Shown: positions 11,879 through 22,720 of the stretch, one piece after another | How the letters are laid out: the number at the start of each line of letters is the position of its first letter | Position numbering within the stretch: the stretch's first letter is position 1 | Assembly (NCBI GenBank): GCA_963989385.1 | Contig: OZ022502.1 | Coordinates: forward strand, 9,687,001-9,751,000 | DNA: 64,000 nt | Source of the DNA: Ctena decussata | Taxonomy: Eukaryota; Mollusca; Bivalvia; Lucinida; Lucinidae | Direction: 5' to 3' | The notes under the pieces: model-generated | The model's input: the letters and a program-made list of their open reading frames with translations, nothing else | Told to the model about the DNA's origin: nothing | The model's database searches: none | Position numbers and translations under genes: made by a program

Positions 11879-12344
11879 GATGGGGACAGAAAAAGTTCTG
11901 ATATTTCATACTGGCCTGGCATTCAATAAAGGTAATGAAATTTCTAACTGTAAAAAGCAATCTGTTTTCGCATAATAATTGAATATCTTAATTTCAAGTA
12001 ATTATTTGTATCAACCCAACGGTTTGTTTGACCAACTGAATCATATTTTTTTTGACTGAATTCCCTCTGGCATAAATGTAACTTCCAGAAACTGTTGCAA
12101 ATACCATAAAACCAAAATTAATCCATCCTTTTGTACCTTGCAGTATACTGTGCTATCTGGTAGAACTGCATGCAGTTCTGCAGTATTTCATATAACCGCC
12201 CATTGCATCTACATGAATAGCCCCATGGTAAATGAAGCTCTTTACCATAAGGAACAATATGATAGCATGCTAAGATCACATCAGGTCACCCTTGATCACT
12301 GGATTTGCTATGCCCATGGGCATAGACAATATGAACTAGCATAC
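11879..12344. other. Syt1 intron 3 remainder
   Basis: No repeat or gene recognised. Contains a short ACTGCATGCAGTTCTGCAG palindrome near 12165. Confidence 0.45.
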
Positions 12345-12470
12345 CTCTCCTTTCTGAAAATCATAGTCCATGGAGAACTGTAGTTTTCCAAGTTTCACTT
12401 CTGATTTTGTACTCTCATTGTCTTCATTGTCCTCCATATTTACATCTAGCTCTTCAAGATCAGGTTGAAC
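12345..12470 (-). CDS. Syt1: Synaptotagmin-1 exon: acidic linker and start of C2A
   Basis: This 126-nt exon gives 42 whole codons, residues 132-173. It opens VQPDLEELDVNMEDNEDNES, the variable acidic linker, and ends KLGKLQFSMDYDFQKGE, the first beta strand of C2A, nearly the same as in other animal Syt1 proteins. The acceptor is TATGACAG|GTTCAACC and the donor GGAGAG|GTATGC. The exon is too short and too divergent in its linker to stand out alone, but the C2A strand and matching splice phases make it firm. The first two codons are Val-Gln written GTT CAA. Alternative use of a VQ dipeptide at this junction has been described in Aplysia Syt1. Here CAA leaves no second AG acceptor after it. Confidence 0.96.
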
Positions 12471-12520
12471 CTGTCATAGAAATTATACCATACATGAAAA
12501 AATCTCACTACATGGGCAAA

Positions 12521-12757
12521 ATGATTATGATACGAGAAAAACCAACAATTTGGCATGCATGCCCAGCAAAGACTAAGATCAGTCCAGTCTGCCAGACTGC
12601 CCAGTCTGCTGTGCACTTAAAAGGTAGCTAGGTGTCTAAGCTTCCTCCATGCAGACAGCAAAGACTCTGATCAGACTGGGCAGATGCCCAGGCTGATCGG
12701 AGTCTTTGTGTAGCACACATGCCACTTTGTCAGTTTTGTCATGTCGTAGCTCAAATA
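12521..12757. mobile_element. 240-bp foldback element B, copy 3 (degenerate)
   Basis: The left end is reduced to ATACGAGAAAAACCAACAAT. The right end is TTGTCATGTCGTAGCTCA. The interior CAGACTGGGCAGATGCCCAGG and GATCGGAGTCTTTG patches identify it. It starts about 50 nt before the exon 3 acceptor. Confidence 0.8.
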
Positions 12758-12944
12758 TGAGTTTCTGTTCATTTATACATTTTAGTTTACAAAATTTTAT
12801 TTATAAAATATTATATGGTAGTAACTCAATACATCAAGCTTGCTTTCTATATTTTGGCAAATTTTCCTTGTTGAACTATCTTTTTTCTTTTTTTTTTTTT
12901 TCCATAAAATTCCTTGCTAATGTGTAAATTTTGGCTAATATCTA

Positions 12945-13064
12945 ATTCACCATAATGTGCCGAAAGTTTGGGACACCAAAAATCATTTATGTTCCATTTT
13001 CCATTTGGAACAAATGGAAAATTAATCATTTTAGGTAACCCAATGATTCAGCACATTATGGTAA
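12945..13064. mobile_element. MITE I, copy 1, abutting a Syt1 splice donor
   Basis: Ends CACCATAATGTGC and GCACATTATGGTAA. The centre ATTTTCCATTTGGAACAAATGGAAAAT is a hairpin. It may have a TA target duplication (12943-12944 and 13065-13066), which would place the insertion inside the GTA of the exon 2 donor. Related copies are at 24365-24462 and 28446-28562. Confidence 0.75.
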
Positions 13065-13067
13065 TAC

Positions 13068-13252
13068 CTTTTCCTTCATCATGGAATGCCCCAGGATCTT
13101 GACATCCTCCAATCCCACAATGCCTTTCAGCCCCTTCTTCCCCTCCTTCTTCTTTCTTTTCTTGCAGCAGCATCTTTTACATATACAATATGTGCAGCAA
13201 ACAAGGATCAGCAGGGCCCCAGCACAGATCAAGATTAGGGCCCAGATTGGCA
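13068..13252 (-). CDS. Syt1: Synaptotagmin-1 exon: transmembrane anchor and cysteine cluster
   Basis: This 185-nt exon encodes residues 70-131. A hydrophobic stretch from about residue 72 to 94 (PIWALILICAGALLILV) crosses the vesicle membrane. It runs into a cysteine-rich, lysine-rich patch (CCTYCICKRCCCKKRKKK), the palmitoylated membrane-proximal region known from synaptotagmins. The cytosolic start GLKGIVGLEDVKILGHS follows. The acceptor is TTTTCAG|TG and the donor AAAAG|GTATTACC. The donor lacks the usual purine-rich +3 to +5 positions because a foldback element begins about 5 nt into the intron. The reading frame enters with two bases of the Leu70 codon and leaves at a codon boundary. The identification is secure from the membrane segment and cysteine pattern, together with the in-frame joins on both sides. 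Confidence 0.97.
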
Positions 13253-13322
13253 CTGAAAATGAAGGAAAATAAAATATCAACACAGACCAAGATCGGCACT
13301 GATTAGAAAGGAAATATCCATA

Positions 13323-13613
13323 TACCATATTTATCCTTGCATTTTACCAATAGGTTTTTTATATAGAGCCTAAATTGTAGTTAACCAGCCACTGCCAAAA
13401 TACCTCTAATATACAGTATTTAGGTGACTGACTGTACCTTCAGAGGAAGTAACACTACTATTTTTGCCTCCCTTCCTAGTAGAGGTGGGGGTCAACCCCA
13501 GTTCAAAAGCTATCAGAGAAGCAAACAGGAATTCATGCAATATAACATTATTTTTGGAAAAGAATCAGGGGGCACTTACTAGAGCCGGGGAATTTTTGAG
13601 GATTAATATGGTA
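13323..13613. mobile_element. MITE P, copy 2
   Basis: Ends TACCATATTTATCCT and AGGATTAATATGGTA. Colinear with 35366-35738 except that it lacks the internal GAGCAAATTCTTTCC palindrome. Confidence 0.8.
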
Positions 13614-14330
13614 GTCAGACAAGACTGGCATGAACAAGAACTCAATCATTATACAGTCACACCCAAGGAGATGTAGTTTCCATGAACAATAACTTCTCAG
13701 TAGAAGACACCTCCCTATAAAGAGCCAGTTCTGGATGATCTACTCATTACAGCCATCTCCCTAACACAGCCAAGTTTATGCATTTTTGAGGGTGGTTTTT
13801 GCAGAGAAAAGGAAGCTAGCTAAAAGTACCTGTATTACTTAACACAAGAAACGTCTGAACTGTAGTCTCCGAGTTTTGTTTTATGTCACTGATTATTGGA
13901 GGTTTGATCTTGGAACCCTTGGATCAGACCACACAAATGTTCTGATCAGATCTCATATTTTTGCTCTTTGAGCATGCTGCTATAACCACCAGCCTTTTCT
14001 CTTGTCCTTAATCATTTAGGGTCTACAAGGTACAAATTGGGGATTTGTTCTCTCGAAATTATAATACATCATTTCCGTCTGTGTACAAATATTTATCGCC
14101 TTTTCCTCTCTTTTGACAAAATTTCAAATGTCCAGTGTATTCTACAAATCCATTCAACTTTGGCCTTTACTGCCTAACACTATTAAAGGTCTTGTTGCCA
14201 TAGAAACTTCAATCGGAATAATTTCATTTGCACTGTCGGCTTGTCCTAACCATACCAATTTATTACCATGATAGATCACAACTCCAGTCTGTCAAGTTTA
14301 AAGGACAGAACAATTACCGTAAAATTTTAC
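13614..14330. other. Intronic DNA, no feature seen
   Basis: AT-rich sequence in Syt1 intron 1 without recognisable repeat structure. Confidence 0.5.
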
Positions 14331-14336
14331 GTCGTA

Positions 14337-14420
14337 GAACAGACATGCTGAGCAAACAGTGCAGACCCAGATCAGACTGCTCCTAAGGAGCAGTCTGATC
14401 AGGGTCTACAATGTTTGCCA
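14337..14420. repeat. Short palindrome with CAAACAGTG ends
   Basis: GCAAACAGTGCAGACCCAGA and TCTGATCAGGGTCTACAATG flank GACTGCTCCTAAGGAGCAGTC. The same CAAACAGTG-type motif occurs in elements L, J and AB. Confidence 0.65.
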
Positions 14421-14514
14421 TTCCATTTGCCTTGTTTAGACTCATGACTGCATTGTAAAACCAAACTGTTCCATGTTGAGGACAATAACGGTAATAATTT
14501 TTTGTGTCCCATTT

Positions 14515-15927
14515 TTATGCCCCCGCCACGAAGTGGGGAGGGGCATATAGTTTTGCCTTTGTCCGTCCGTACGTACGTACGTCCGTCACACTTTGTAGTA
14601 CTGTTCTTGTCTCCGCAACTCCTCCTACAGTATTCGATGCAGGGAGTTGAAACTTGCAACACAGTTCAGACATGCATTGAACATGTGCATAAAGGAAACA
14701 TAACTTTGATTCAGGTCTTTATTGCAGAATTATGTCCCCTTGAATAATATACATATTATGACCATATTTCACATTTGAGTACTGTTCTTGTCTCCGCAAC
14801 TCCTCCTACAGTATTTAATATAGGGAGTTGAAACTTGCAACACAGTTCAGACATGCATTGAACATGTGCATAAAGGAAACAGAACTTTGATTAATGTCTT
14901 GATTGCAGAATTATGTCCCCTTGAATAATATACATATTTTAATCATATTTCACATTTGAGTACTGTTCTTGTCACCGCAACTCCTCCTACAGTATTTAAT
15001 GTAGGGATTTGAAACTCGCAACACAGTTCAGACATGCATTGAACATGTGCATAAAGAAAACAGAACTTTGATCCAGGTCATAATGGCAGAATAACATCCC
15101 CTTGAATGACATGCATATTTTGACCATATTTCACACTTTGTAGTACTGTTCTTGTCTCTGCAACTCCTCCAATTGTATTTGATGTAGGGATTTGAAACTT
15201 GTAACACAGTTCAGACATGCATTTAACATGTGCATAAAGGAAACAGAACTTTGATCCAGGTCATTATGGCAGAATTACATCCCCTTGAATGACATGCATA
15301 TTTTGACCATATTTCACACTTTGTAGTACTGTTCTTGTCTCTGCAACTCCTCCAATAGTATTTGATGTAGGGATTTGAAACTTGCAACACAGTTCAGACA
15401 TGCATTGAACATGTGCATAAAGGAAACAGAACTTTCAGCCAGGTCTTTATTGCAGAATTATGTCCCCTTGAATTACATACATATTTTGACCATATTTCAA
15501 TAGCTTAAATACAATCTCACCTTTTATCGTCGCTCTAGCGGCCTCATTAATTAACCAATTTTGGTATTACATCACAGCTTTATTGGGGATGACAGTACCT
15601 CGAACAACTTTGCGTTTCAGTTTGGTAGGATGAAGGTCAAGGTCACAGTTGCTATTTTCAGAAAAACTAGAGCATTGCTCCAGCGATTTCATTTATAGAT
15701 CGATTTTGATGTAACTTCACATAAATGTTAAGTATAACAATATCTTGAATAAATTGCCGCTTCAGCACCCCAGGTCCAAGGTCAAGGTCACAGTTGCTAT
15801 TTTTAAGAAAAACTCAGTCATCCCTGTAGCACCTTTATTTATTGACAGATTTTGATGTAACTTCACACAAATATGTTTTAACACATAATTCATCTAGTGA
15901 GGCATATGGCGGGGGCATTCATCACCT
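14515..15927 (-). mobile_element. Tandem-repeat element S (reverse orientation)
   Basis: Read on the minus strand the order is: left motif AATGCCCCCGCCATATGCC; two weaker units with AAGGTCAAGGTCA-type sequence; five units of about 182 bp (anchors GTACTGTTCTTGTC on the plus strand near 14597, 14779, 14959, 15141 and 15324); a GACGGACGTACGTACGTACG tract; and a hairpin ATGCCCC...GGGGGCAT followed by AAAAA. No coding capacity. Confidence 0.75.
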
Positions 15928-16229
15928 TTAGTGATTGTCTAGTTTTTTTATAATTTTTTTACGGTATTCCAGCTGTGACACATCAAAAGGATGCTTATAG
16001 CATTAATAAATAGTAATAAATTCTGAGAAAATGGATCAGGGCTCTCCTTTTTTAGCCTGACAGTATGTATCATTAATCCTGAGCTAAGATGCGAATGCCT
16101 TTGATGATTATAGCAAAGTAATTTTAGTTTAAATTAATTTTTCATAAAACACATCAATCAGAGCCTTCTAAAAGATGCAACATAAAATATTTGGACATAC
16201 AGTGTTTAATGTATTTGTATCGAAAACAC
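15928..16229. other. Intronic DNA, no feature seen
   Basis: AT-rich with no recognised element. Confidence 0.5.
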
Positions 16230-18170
16230 AACAAGAGGGCCATGAGGCCCTGAATCGCTCACCTGAACAATTTGCAAGGTGGCTTTTACTTATCATGTCT
16301 GACATTGTCAAAATATGAGTTTTGGGTCAAAAGTCAAAGAATGACCATGACCACTTGTACTCATAACTCTTCATGTACTCATTAAGACAACCATATATAC
16401 CATTTTTAGGCCAAAATCTTCAGACTTTCCATGAAATCTTATGTTCTAGCATTTTCCCATATTTGACCATGCCGCAAAAAAGGTCAAGGTCAACCCAAGG
16501 TCACCATTTGAACAGTCTTGGTGGTACTCTAGTACTCCATGCTATTTACCAAGTTTCAAGGCCATAGGTGTATTGGTTCTGGAGAAGAAAAATATATTAA
16601 AGATTTATATCATAAGTGGTAATGGCGGCCAAGTTGATCATGTGACCTGGACCGTTTGAACAAATTTTCATTCAACCAACACCTGGAGGCTTTATATGAA
16701 ATGTGTTCACAATTGGCCCTTTGGCTTTTGAGGAAATGGTTGAAAATGTCAAAATATGAGCAATCTGGATCGAAGGTAATAAAATGACCTTGACCTCTTG
16801 TACTCATAATTTTTCATGAACTCATTAAGACAACTGTATATACCAATTTTTTAGGCCAAAATCTTCAAAACTTGCCATGAAATCTTATGTTCTACCATTT
16901 TCCCATATTTGACCTTACTGTAAAAGGTCAAGGTCAACACAAGGTCATCATTTGAACAATCTTGATAGTACTCAAGTACCCAATGCTACATACAAAGTCT
17001 CAAGGCCATCGGTCAATTGGTTCTGGAGAAGAAGATTTTTAAAGGTATTTACCATATATGGGCGTGGCGGCCATGTTGGTCATGTGTCCAAGACCGTAAG
17101 AAAATTTTTACATTCCCTCAACCCCTCGAGGCTCTATATGAAATTTGGTTTCAATTGGCCCAGTGGTTTTAGAGCCGATTGTTTGAAATTGTCAAAAATT
17201 TGAGATTTCTGGGTCAAAGGTCAAAGAATGACCTTGACCTCTTGTACTCACAAATCTTCATGTACTCATTAAGATGATTGTATATGCCAATTTTTAGGCC
17301 AAAATCTTCAAAACATACCATGAAATCTCATGTTCTAGCATTTTCCGATATTTGACCTTGCCGTAAAAAAGGTCAAGGTCAACCCAAGGTTATAATTTGA
17401 ACAATCTTTATAGTACTTGAGTACCCAATGCTACATACTGAGTTTCAAGGCCATCGGTCAACTGGTTCTGGAGAAGAAGATTTTTAAAGGTTTTTACCAT
17501 ATATGGGCGTGGTGGCCATGTTGGTCATGTGACCTGGACTGTATGAACAAATTTTCATTCCCTCAACCCCTGGAGGACCTATATGAAATTTGGTTACAAT
17601 TGGCCTAGTTGTTTTTGAGGAGATTGTTTGATATTGTCAAAATATGAGAGTTCTGGGTCGAAGGTCAAAGAATGACCTTGACCTCTTGTACTCATAAATC
17701 TTCATGTAGTCATTAAGATGACTGTATGTACCAATTTTTAGGCCAAAATCTTCAACAGTTTCCAAGATATCTTATGTTGCAGCATTTTGCCATATAAAAG
17801 CATAAGGAAGCAAATTTGACCTTACCGTAAAAAAGGTCAAGGTCAACCCAAGGTCATAATTTGAACAATCTTGGTAGTACTCGTGTACCCAATGCTACAT
17901 ACCAAGTTTCAAGGCCATTGACCTATTGGTTCTTGAGAAGAAGATTTTTTCAGGTTTTTACCATATATGGGCATGGCGGCCATGTTGGTCATGTGACCAG
18001 GACCATTTGAACAACTTTTCTTTCCTAAGGTCCCACCGGTTTCAGAGGAGAAGTCGTTTGAAAGTGTGGACGGACGACGGACGACGTACGACGGACGGAC
18101 GACGGACGCCGGAGCCTTACCATCCTATAAGCTCCCCCGGAGCCGCTGGCTCAGGTGAGCTAAAAATATG
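16230..18170 (+). mobile_element. Tandem-repeat element T, copy 1
   Basis: The left end is ACAAGAGGGCCATGAGGCCC, then TCGCTCACCTGA. About four tandem units of about 443 bp follow (TGACCTTGACCTCTTGTACT near 16341, 16787, 17230 and 17673), each with AAGGTCAAGGTCAACCCAAG and a GGCGGCCATGTTGGTCATG patch. Then a GACGGACGACGGACG tract (18066-18112) and the right end GGCTCAGGTGAGCTAAAAA, the complement of the left GCTCACCTGA. A left end of the same family is at 62083. Confidence 0.8.
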
Positions 18171-18463
18171 ATTACCTGGTAGAGGTACTGTTGATTGAAA
18201 ATTATTACTTTTCTCTATCACCTTATTTTTAATCCGTGTCAGGGTTGTTAAGTCACTCTGACATATTTTGACCCTTTTAGAATGAGTGATCAACTGACAT
18301 ACATGTATTAACAATACTCTCTGGAGGATAGTGGTAAGTCATATAAGACAGGTCAATCTGCATTAAGCAAATGACTTGATAAGATAATGAGGCTGATTGC
18401 AAATTAATGAAGAAGACTTTATAAGCAGTGCTGGAGATATAAGGTCAAAGCACTGAGTTTGCA

Positions 18464-18687
18464 ATATGAGCTGCGACACGAGAAAACCAACAATGTGGAT
18501 GTGTGCCCAGCGCAGACTCAGATCAGCCAGGGCATTCGCCCAGTCTGATCACAATCTTCGCTATGCGCATAGCGGTAACTTAGACCCTTAGCTACCCTTT
18601 AAGCGCTTAGCAAAGAGTCTGATTGGACTAGGCGGATGCCCAGGCTGATCAGAGTCTGCGCTGGGTGCACAACCGTCGCGGCTCATA
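18464..18687. mobile_element. 240-bp foldback element B, copy 4
   Basis: Starts ATATGAGCTGCGACACGAGA and ends CCGTCGCGGCTCATAT. The right arm has lost the CACATTGTTGGTTTT stretch. It directly abuts element M copy 2. Confidence 0.8.
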
Positions 18688-18689
18688 TA

Positions 18690-19327
18690 TAGTTGACTCC
18701 CTATATCTCAATTCCTGATATCTCAAAGTACCCTCTTCATCTTATACTCTGTTTAGACGATACCTGTTTCGATTCGGAACAGATTGCTCCGCAATAAGGT
18801 AATCCGAAACGAACCCACTTGTCTGTTTAGACTAAACCGTTTTCGATTCGGAGCAAGTTACTTCGCAGTAAAGAAAATTATGCAGCATGCTCAAATGTTA
18901 ACATGACCTAAACATGTCCGAGGTCAGTACAAAAATGAATTTTAATGCGGATTCGCTTCGGTTCGCTGTTTAGACAAGACTTTTAATCCGAAGTAAAGGT
19001 TAATTCGGATTCGATCCAAGGTACTCTGTAGGATTAGTTTACTCCGCATTAGTTTTTAATTCGAATTAGATTTGCTAGTGTAAACAGTTAATTCGAAACG
19101 AATTCGGATTCGATTCGGATTAAAATTCTAGTCTAAACAGGGTATAAGAATATAGTTTAGACACATTCTCTTTTATTCTTCACATTACATGTATTCACTT
19201 ATTCTTCACTTCACATTAACTCAAACTACTGGTATCTCAAAGTAAGTTTTCTGGGACCAGAAAATTTACTTTGAGAAATCAGTAGTTTGAAATGAACTTC
19301 CACTTGGAGATACCGAGAGTCAACTGT
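18690..19327. mobile_element. Pogo-like MITE M, copy 2, split by MITE N
   Basis: Ends TAGTTGACTCCCTATATCTC and GAGATACCGAGAGTCAACTG with TA on both sides (18688-18689 and 19328-19329). The inner ATCTCAAAGTA / TACTTTGAGA palindrome matches the copy at 25317. The CAGT-type end with a TA duplication suggests the Tc1/mariner-pogo group (inference). Element N is inserted in it. Confidence 0.7.
18747..19142. mobile_element. MITE N nested in element M
   Basis: Inverted ends CTCTGTTTAGAC and GTCTAAACAGGG, flanked by TATA on both sides (18743-18746 and 19143-19146). The interior repeats TTCGATTCGGA-type and ATTCGGATTCG-type motifs several times on both strands, giving it a local CpG content unlike its surroundings. 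Confidence 0.75.
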
Positions 19328-19627
19328 ACTTTACAGTTATCTAATCAGTATTGGATCACGGCTTTGTCAGAATGTAAATCAACTCCATTATAAAAAGCTT
19401 GACATGAGGAAAAGTCCCTTAACAGTGAAATAATTATGTAACACTGATTAAGATGTATTAATTAAGATCACTATGTTGGAATGTACCATTATCCCAAGGA
19501 TGAAGCAAACCCTTGATAAAGTGATGTAGATCACTGAACCATGAAATATTGGTCACACTGACTTACAACAAGGCCAAATACTTAGAATAAACTTCTTTCT
19601 TACCGACTATAAAAGGTAAAGTTTAAG

Positions 19628-19885
19628 GTTTCCCATAGCCTAATGGCCATAGAGGCAGTGGAGGTTAGAGACCCACTGTATCTTAGGCACAGCATATAAA
19701 AGGCGGAGCCCATCCCTCTCCTTTCCCTGCCTTATCCTTCTCTGATTTGAAAAAGATATCCATTTACTAATGAGTGTAGAGAGATTTTCCCAGCCATGAG
19801 TTGACCCAGCCAAAATTCGAACTCACGACCTTCCTTCTGCACCACAACCAAGTGTCTCTAGCCACTCGACCATGGTGCCTCTCTG
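19628..19885 (-). mobile_element. tRNA-derived SINE, family SC
   Basis: On the minus strand the head reads GGCACCATGGTCGAGTGGCT followed by a GTGAGTTCGAATTTTGGCTG B-box-like stretch. The head-like part is followed by 150 bp of body. The tRNA fold is degenerate, so it is not called as a tRNA gene. The exact ends are uncertain. Confidence 0.6.
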
Positions 19886-20454
19886 GCTATATGCATCTTG
19901 CAATATGGATTCTTTAACCCTATTTTATCAGTGTCAACTTTGAGACATACTGACAAAAGAGAAAAAGAAATAAAATCATCACATTTCTAGATAACATTGC
20001 CACAGATTGATCTCCCAGCTTTTCATTTAGTTTGCCGTTTGCCGATTGTGTAGGAGTTGAATAAATATCGATGAACTCTACTTGTTTGTCTCATCATGTC
20101 CCTAGCGTGAACATTGTGAAAATTACAGATCAGAGTCAATATAATATGCTCCCTAGACACCTAATATCTAGAAATTGTCAGTAGATAATGCTTTTGTTGC
20201 TGAATGTGAAAATTGTTCTAGTTCTCTTGTGTAAGATTAAATTCCAGATAAGCCAAATTTTTAGTTTTTTTGGTAAAATTTTGATATTTCCCATATACCT
20301 AACATAGGATTTTCTAAATATGGGAATTTAAAAATATGGAATCCTAGAATTACTTCCAGGAGATTAGCAGTTTTCTGAAACTCAGATTCTGTCAGCAATA
20401 TTAAATGAAAATACCTTACTATTTAATGGACAAGAGATCACTTGCATATCATGG

Positions 20455-20872
20455 GTAAGCCAAGGGTACTTAGTCTACTTTGTTCCTTATGAACCTTTGG
20501 CTGAAAGCCTATTTCTAAACCGAATCCTCAACTGTACAATTTCATTGGATGCAAGCAACTTCCATCGAATCCCGATCAAATTATCCCTAACAAAACATTT
20601 TCTACATAAAAGGCACCCTTGAGGATAGAAAAATATTGTTTACCATGAGCATATAGCAATTACCAAAATAGAGGAGATGGTCAGGATTTAACCAGTTCAT
20701 CAGTGTTTTTGAACAATTATGTGAAGTGTTTAGCAATCATGGATCTTCTGATTGGTCTGAAAATAACATGCACCAAGGGGAACAACTCGCTGCACCCAAG
20801 AGGCAACACTGTGGCAAATCCAATTTGCTAATAGGCAATCCTCCAATAGTGGACTTAGTACCCTTGGTTTGC
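20455..20872. repeat. Possible MITE with CCAAGGGTACT inverted ends
   Basis: AGCCAAGGGTACTTAGTCTA at 20458 is the near complement of TGGACTTAGTACCCTTGGTT at 20852. No target duplication or second copy was identified. Confidence 0.4.
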
Positions 20873-21213
20873 GAAGATGGCATAAGTAAATAATTTTAGA
20901 AAGTTGGGGTGTCTTTTGGAGGGTTTGCATTTCACAGGTTCCATGGAACTGATGTACACCTTCCAAAAACAAGAGCTCCAGATAAGGAGGGGTTTGAGGA
21001 TAACTTTCAGATAATTTTTCTCGTTAAAAACAAATTGCCTTTTAACTTACATAGTCTTTTTGTTGAGGTGTATTTTAAGTAGGAGAAAGTCCTCTTATCT
21101 GTCCATTCCTGGAAAGTAATGGGGCTTGGCCCCTCCAGAGCCTCGCCTCCGTTATTTTTCAGGAACAAACAGAAAGTGGGACTTTCATCTATACAAAGAC
21201 AGAAAGTAAGTAC

Positions 21214-21436
21214 ATTTGTGAATTTGTTCCATAACCATGTCTTCAACTTTGGCAAAGCCTGTCTTAGCTGCCTCGGTAGTGCTGGCCCCTGTTACATCTC
21301 CTCCAGTACTGCCCCCTGAACTGGCATCACTAGATGGCTGGGTCATTCCTGCATCCTGGACTTTGGGGGCAGGGGCGTCTGGGCTCTCGGCCTCACGCCG
21401 GTACCTCAGCAACACATCCATCTACCAACACTTCAC
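21214..21436 (-). CDS. Syt1: Synaptotagmin-1 first coding exon (lumenal N-terminus)
   Basis: The coding part is 21421-21214 (208 nt, codons 1-69 plus one base). It starts MDVLLRYRREAESPD and ends VEDMVMEQIHK. The rest is a Ser/Gly/Thr/Ala-rich lumenal segment without a cleavable signal peptide, as in the family, where the later membrane segment acts as signal anchor. The start is chosen because an in-frame TAG lies immediately upstream. Fifteen nt before the ATG is an acceptor (ATTTCAG, cut after 21437), so the exon probably begins at 21436 with a short piece of 5' UTR. The donor is AAAT|GTACTTAC. The leftover T joins TG of the next exon to make Leu70, giving HKLPIWALI across the junction. 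The N-terminus is the least conserved part of the family; its identity rests on the in-frame join. Confidence 0.9.
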
Positions 21437-21561
21437 CTGAAATGATATGGTATACTGACATTAATACTGATGGTAAGGTGAAGTGGTGGTGCTGTGAAAC
21501 TTTAGGTGTCAGGGGTGACCTTCAAGTTTGCTTACCATAAAGCAAGGGTCTGCATGGTTGG

Positions 21562-21832
21562 TTGGTTGATTTGATGCTTAACGTCCACGGTAAACAACTA
21601 AGGTCATGTCGGGACGGTCAGTTAACCTAACCACACTATTCCTGGGCAGGCTTAGACCTCCTAAGCGGTTAACCAGTACTAAGTGCACATACTTTCGCCA
21701 GTAACTGACAACTGCCCTTCTTGAATCAGCGGAAGGAGAAACGAAAGTATGTGGCCAGACCGGGATTCGAACCCAGGACCTCTGACTTACGAGTCAGGTG
21801 CCCTACCGATTGCGCTACCCGGCCCGGCTGGG
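21562..21832 (-). mobile_element. tRNA-derived SINE SA, copy 1 (full length)
   Basis: Minus strand: the head GGTAGCGCAATCGGTAGGGC (A box) and GGGTTCGAATCCCGGTCTGG (B box) flank a CTGACTCGTAAGTCAG anticodon-like arm. The body runs to a tail of ATCAACCAACCAACC type. The anticodon stem-loop is one base short of a proper 5+7+5 arm, so it is a SINE head rather than a working tRNA. Two more copies lie in the same orientation at 32768 and 58362. Confidence 0.85.
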
Positions 21833-22424
21833 TCTGCATGGTGTCCTTTCAGTAGGAGTGGGCTAATAGAGGCTGTTTGGACTTTTGTCACTCACCAATC
21901 TCTTTCTCCCTCTCTCCGCAAGACTGAAATACCATTGAAGAGGGCCATTAAACCAAACACGATCAAACAAAAGAGTAATGTATATACCCAAATTATTATT
22001 CACTGCAGTCAGCATGCATCAACAGAGGCATGCCCTAACTCATAATCTCATTCAGACTGTGCAAAAATTAGGCTTAAAGCCTGTTTTCCAAGCCCAAACT
22101 CCTTCTTGATGCTATACTTATGCCATGCACTTACAAAGGAAGTATACAAAATGTGCTGGAAACTGACTAATGTGTTCCTCCATGGAAAATTGGCGTAATT
22201 ACTGCTTTTCATAATATGTTTTAGTAAAACATGCTAACACATTTGTCACCTATATAACCTATTTATGACTTTATGGTTCATTTAATATACATCATATTAT
22301 GGTTTATTTACAATATGTTGTATTCAAACCTCACATACTTCAATATTGACAAAACGCTGGAAAAAAATCACTTGAGCAAACAGGAAAAAACTTTTCAGTC
22401 TGTGCAAAACTGACTTGTTCAAAT

Positions 22425-22550
22425 GTGCCATGACATGACAAAGCATGAGTGCATAACAAAGACTTAGATCAGCCTGGGTATCTGCCTAGTCTGATCAGAG
22501 TCTTTGCTGAGTGTGCTTAAAGGGGTAGCTAAGGGTCTAAGCAAAGGGAG
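22425..22550. mobile_element. 240-bp foldback element B, partial
   Basis: The CATGACAAAGCATGAGTGC start and the GATCAGCCTGGGTATCTGCC and GTCTGATCAGAGTCTTTGCT patches belong to the left half. The right half is missing. A T-run follows at 22558-22570. Confidence 0.6.
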
Positions 22551-22720
22551 ATGCAATTTTTTTTTTTTTTGCTTCCTATCTGCATCCCTGCACAACAAAA
22601 CCAGAAGGCGTCTAATCATAAAGTAAATTATTTACTTCTAAAGGAGCATGATTGTGCTTTCCTTTGAGAGTTGACCCTTAAAATTTAATGAGAAGGGAAA
22701 CAAGAATTCCGGGGAATCCT

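Noticed and set aside
21754..21832. tRNA gene
   Set aside because: The A and B boxes are clear but the anticodon arm does not form a 5+7+5 stem-loop, and the unit is repeated with a common body, so it is a SINE head.
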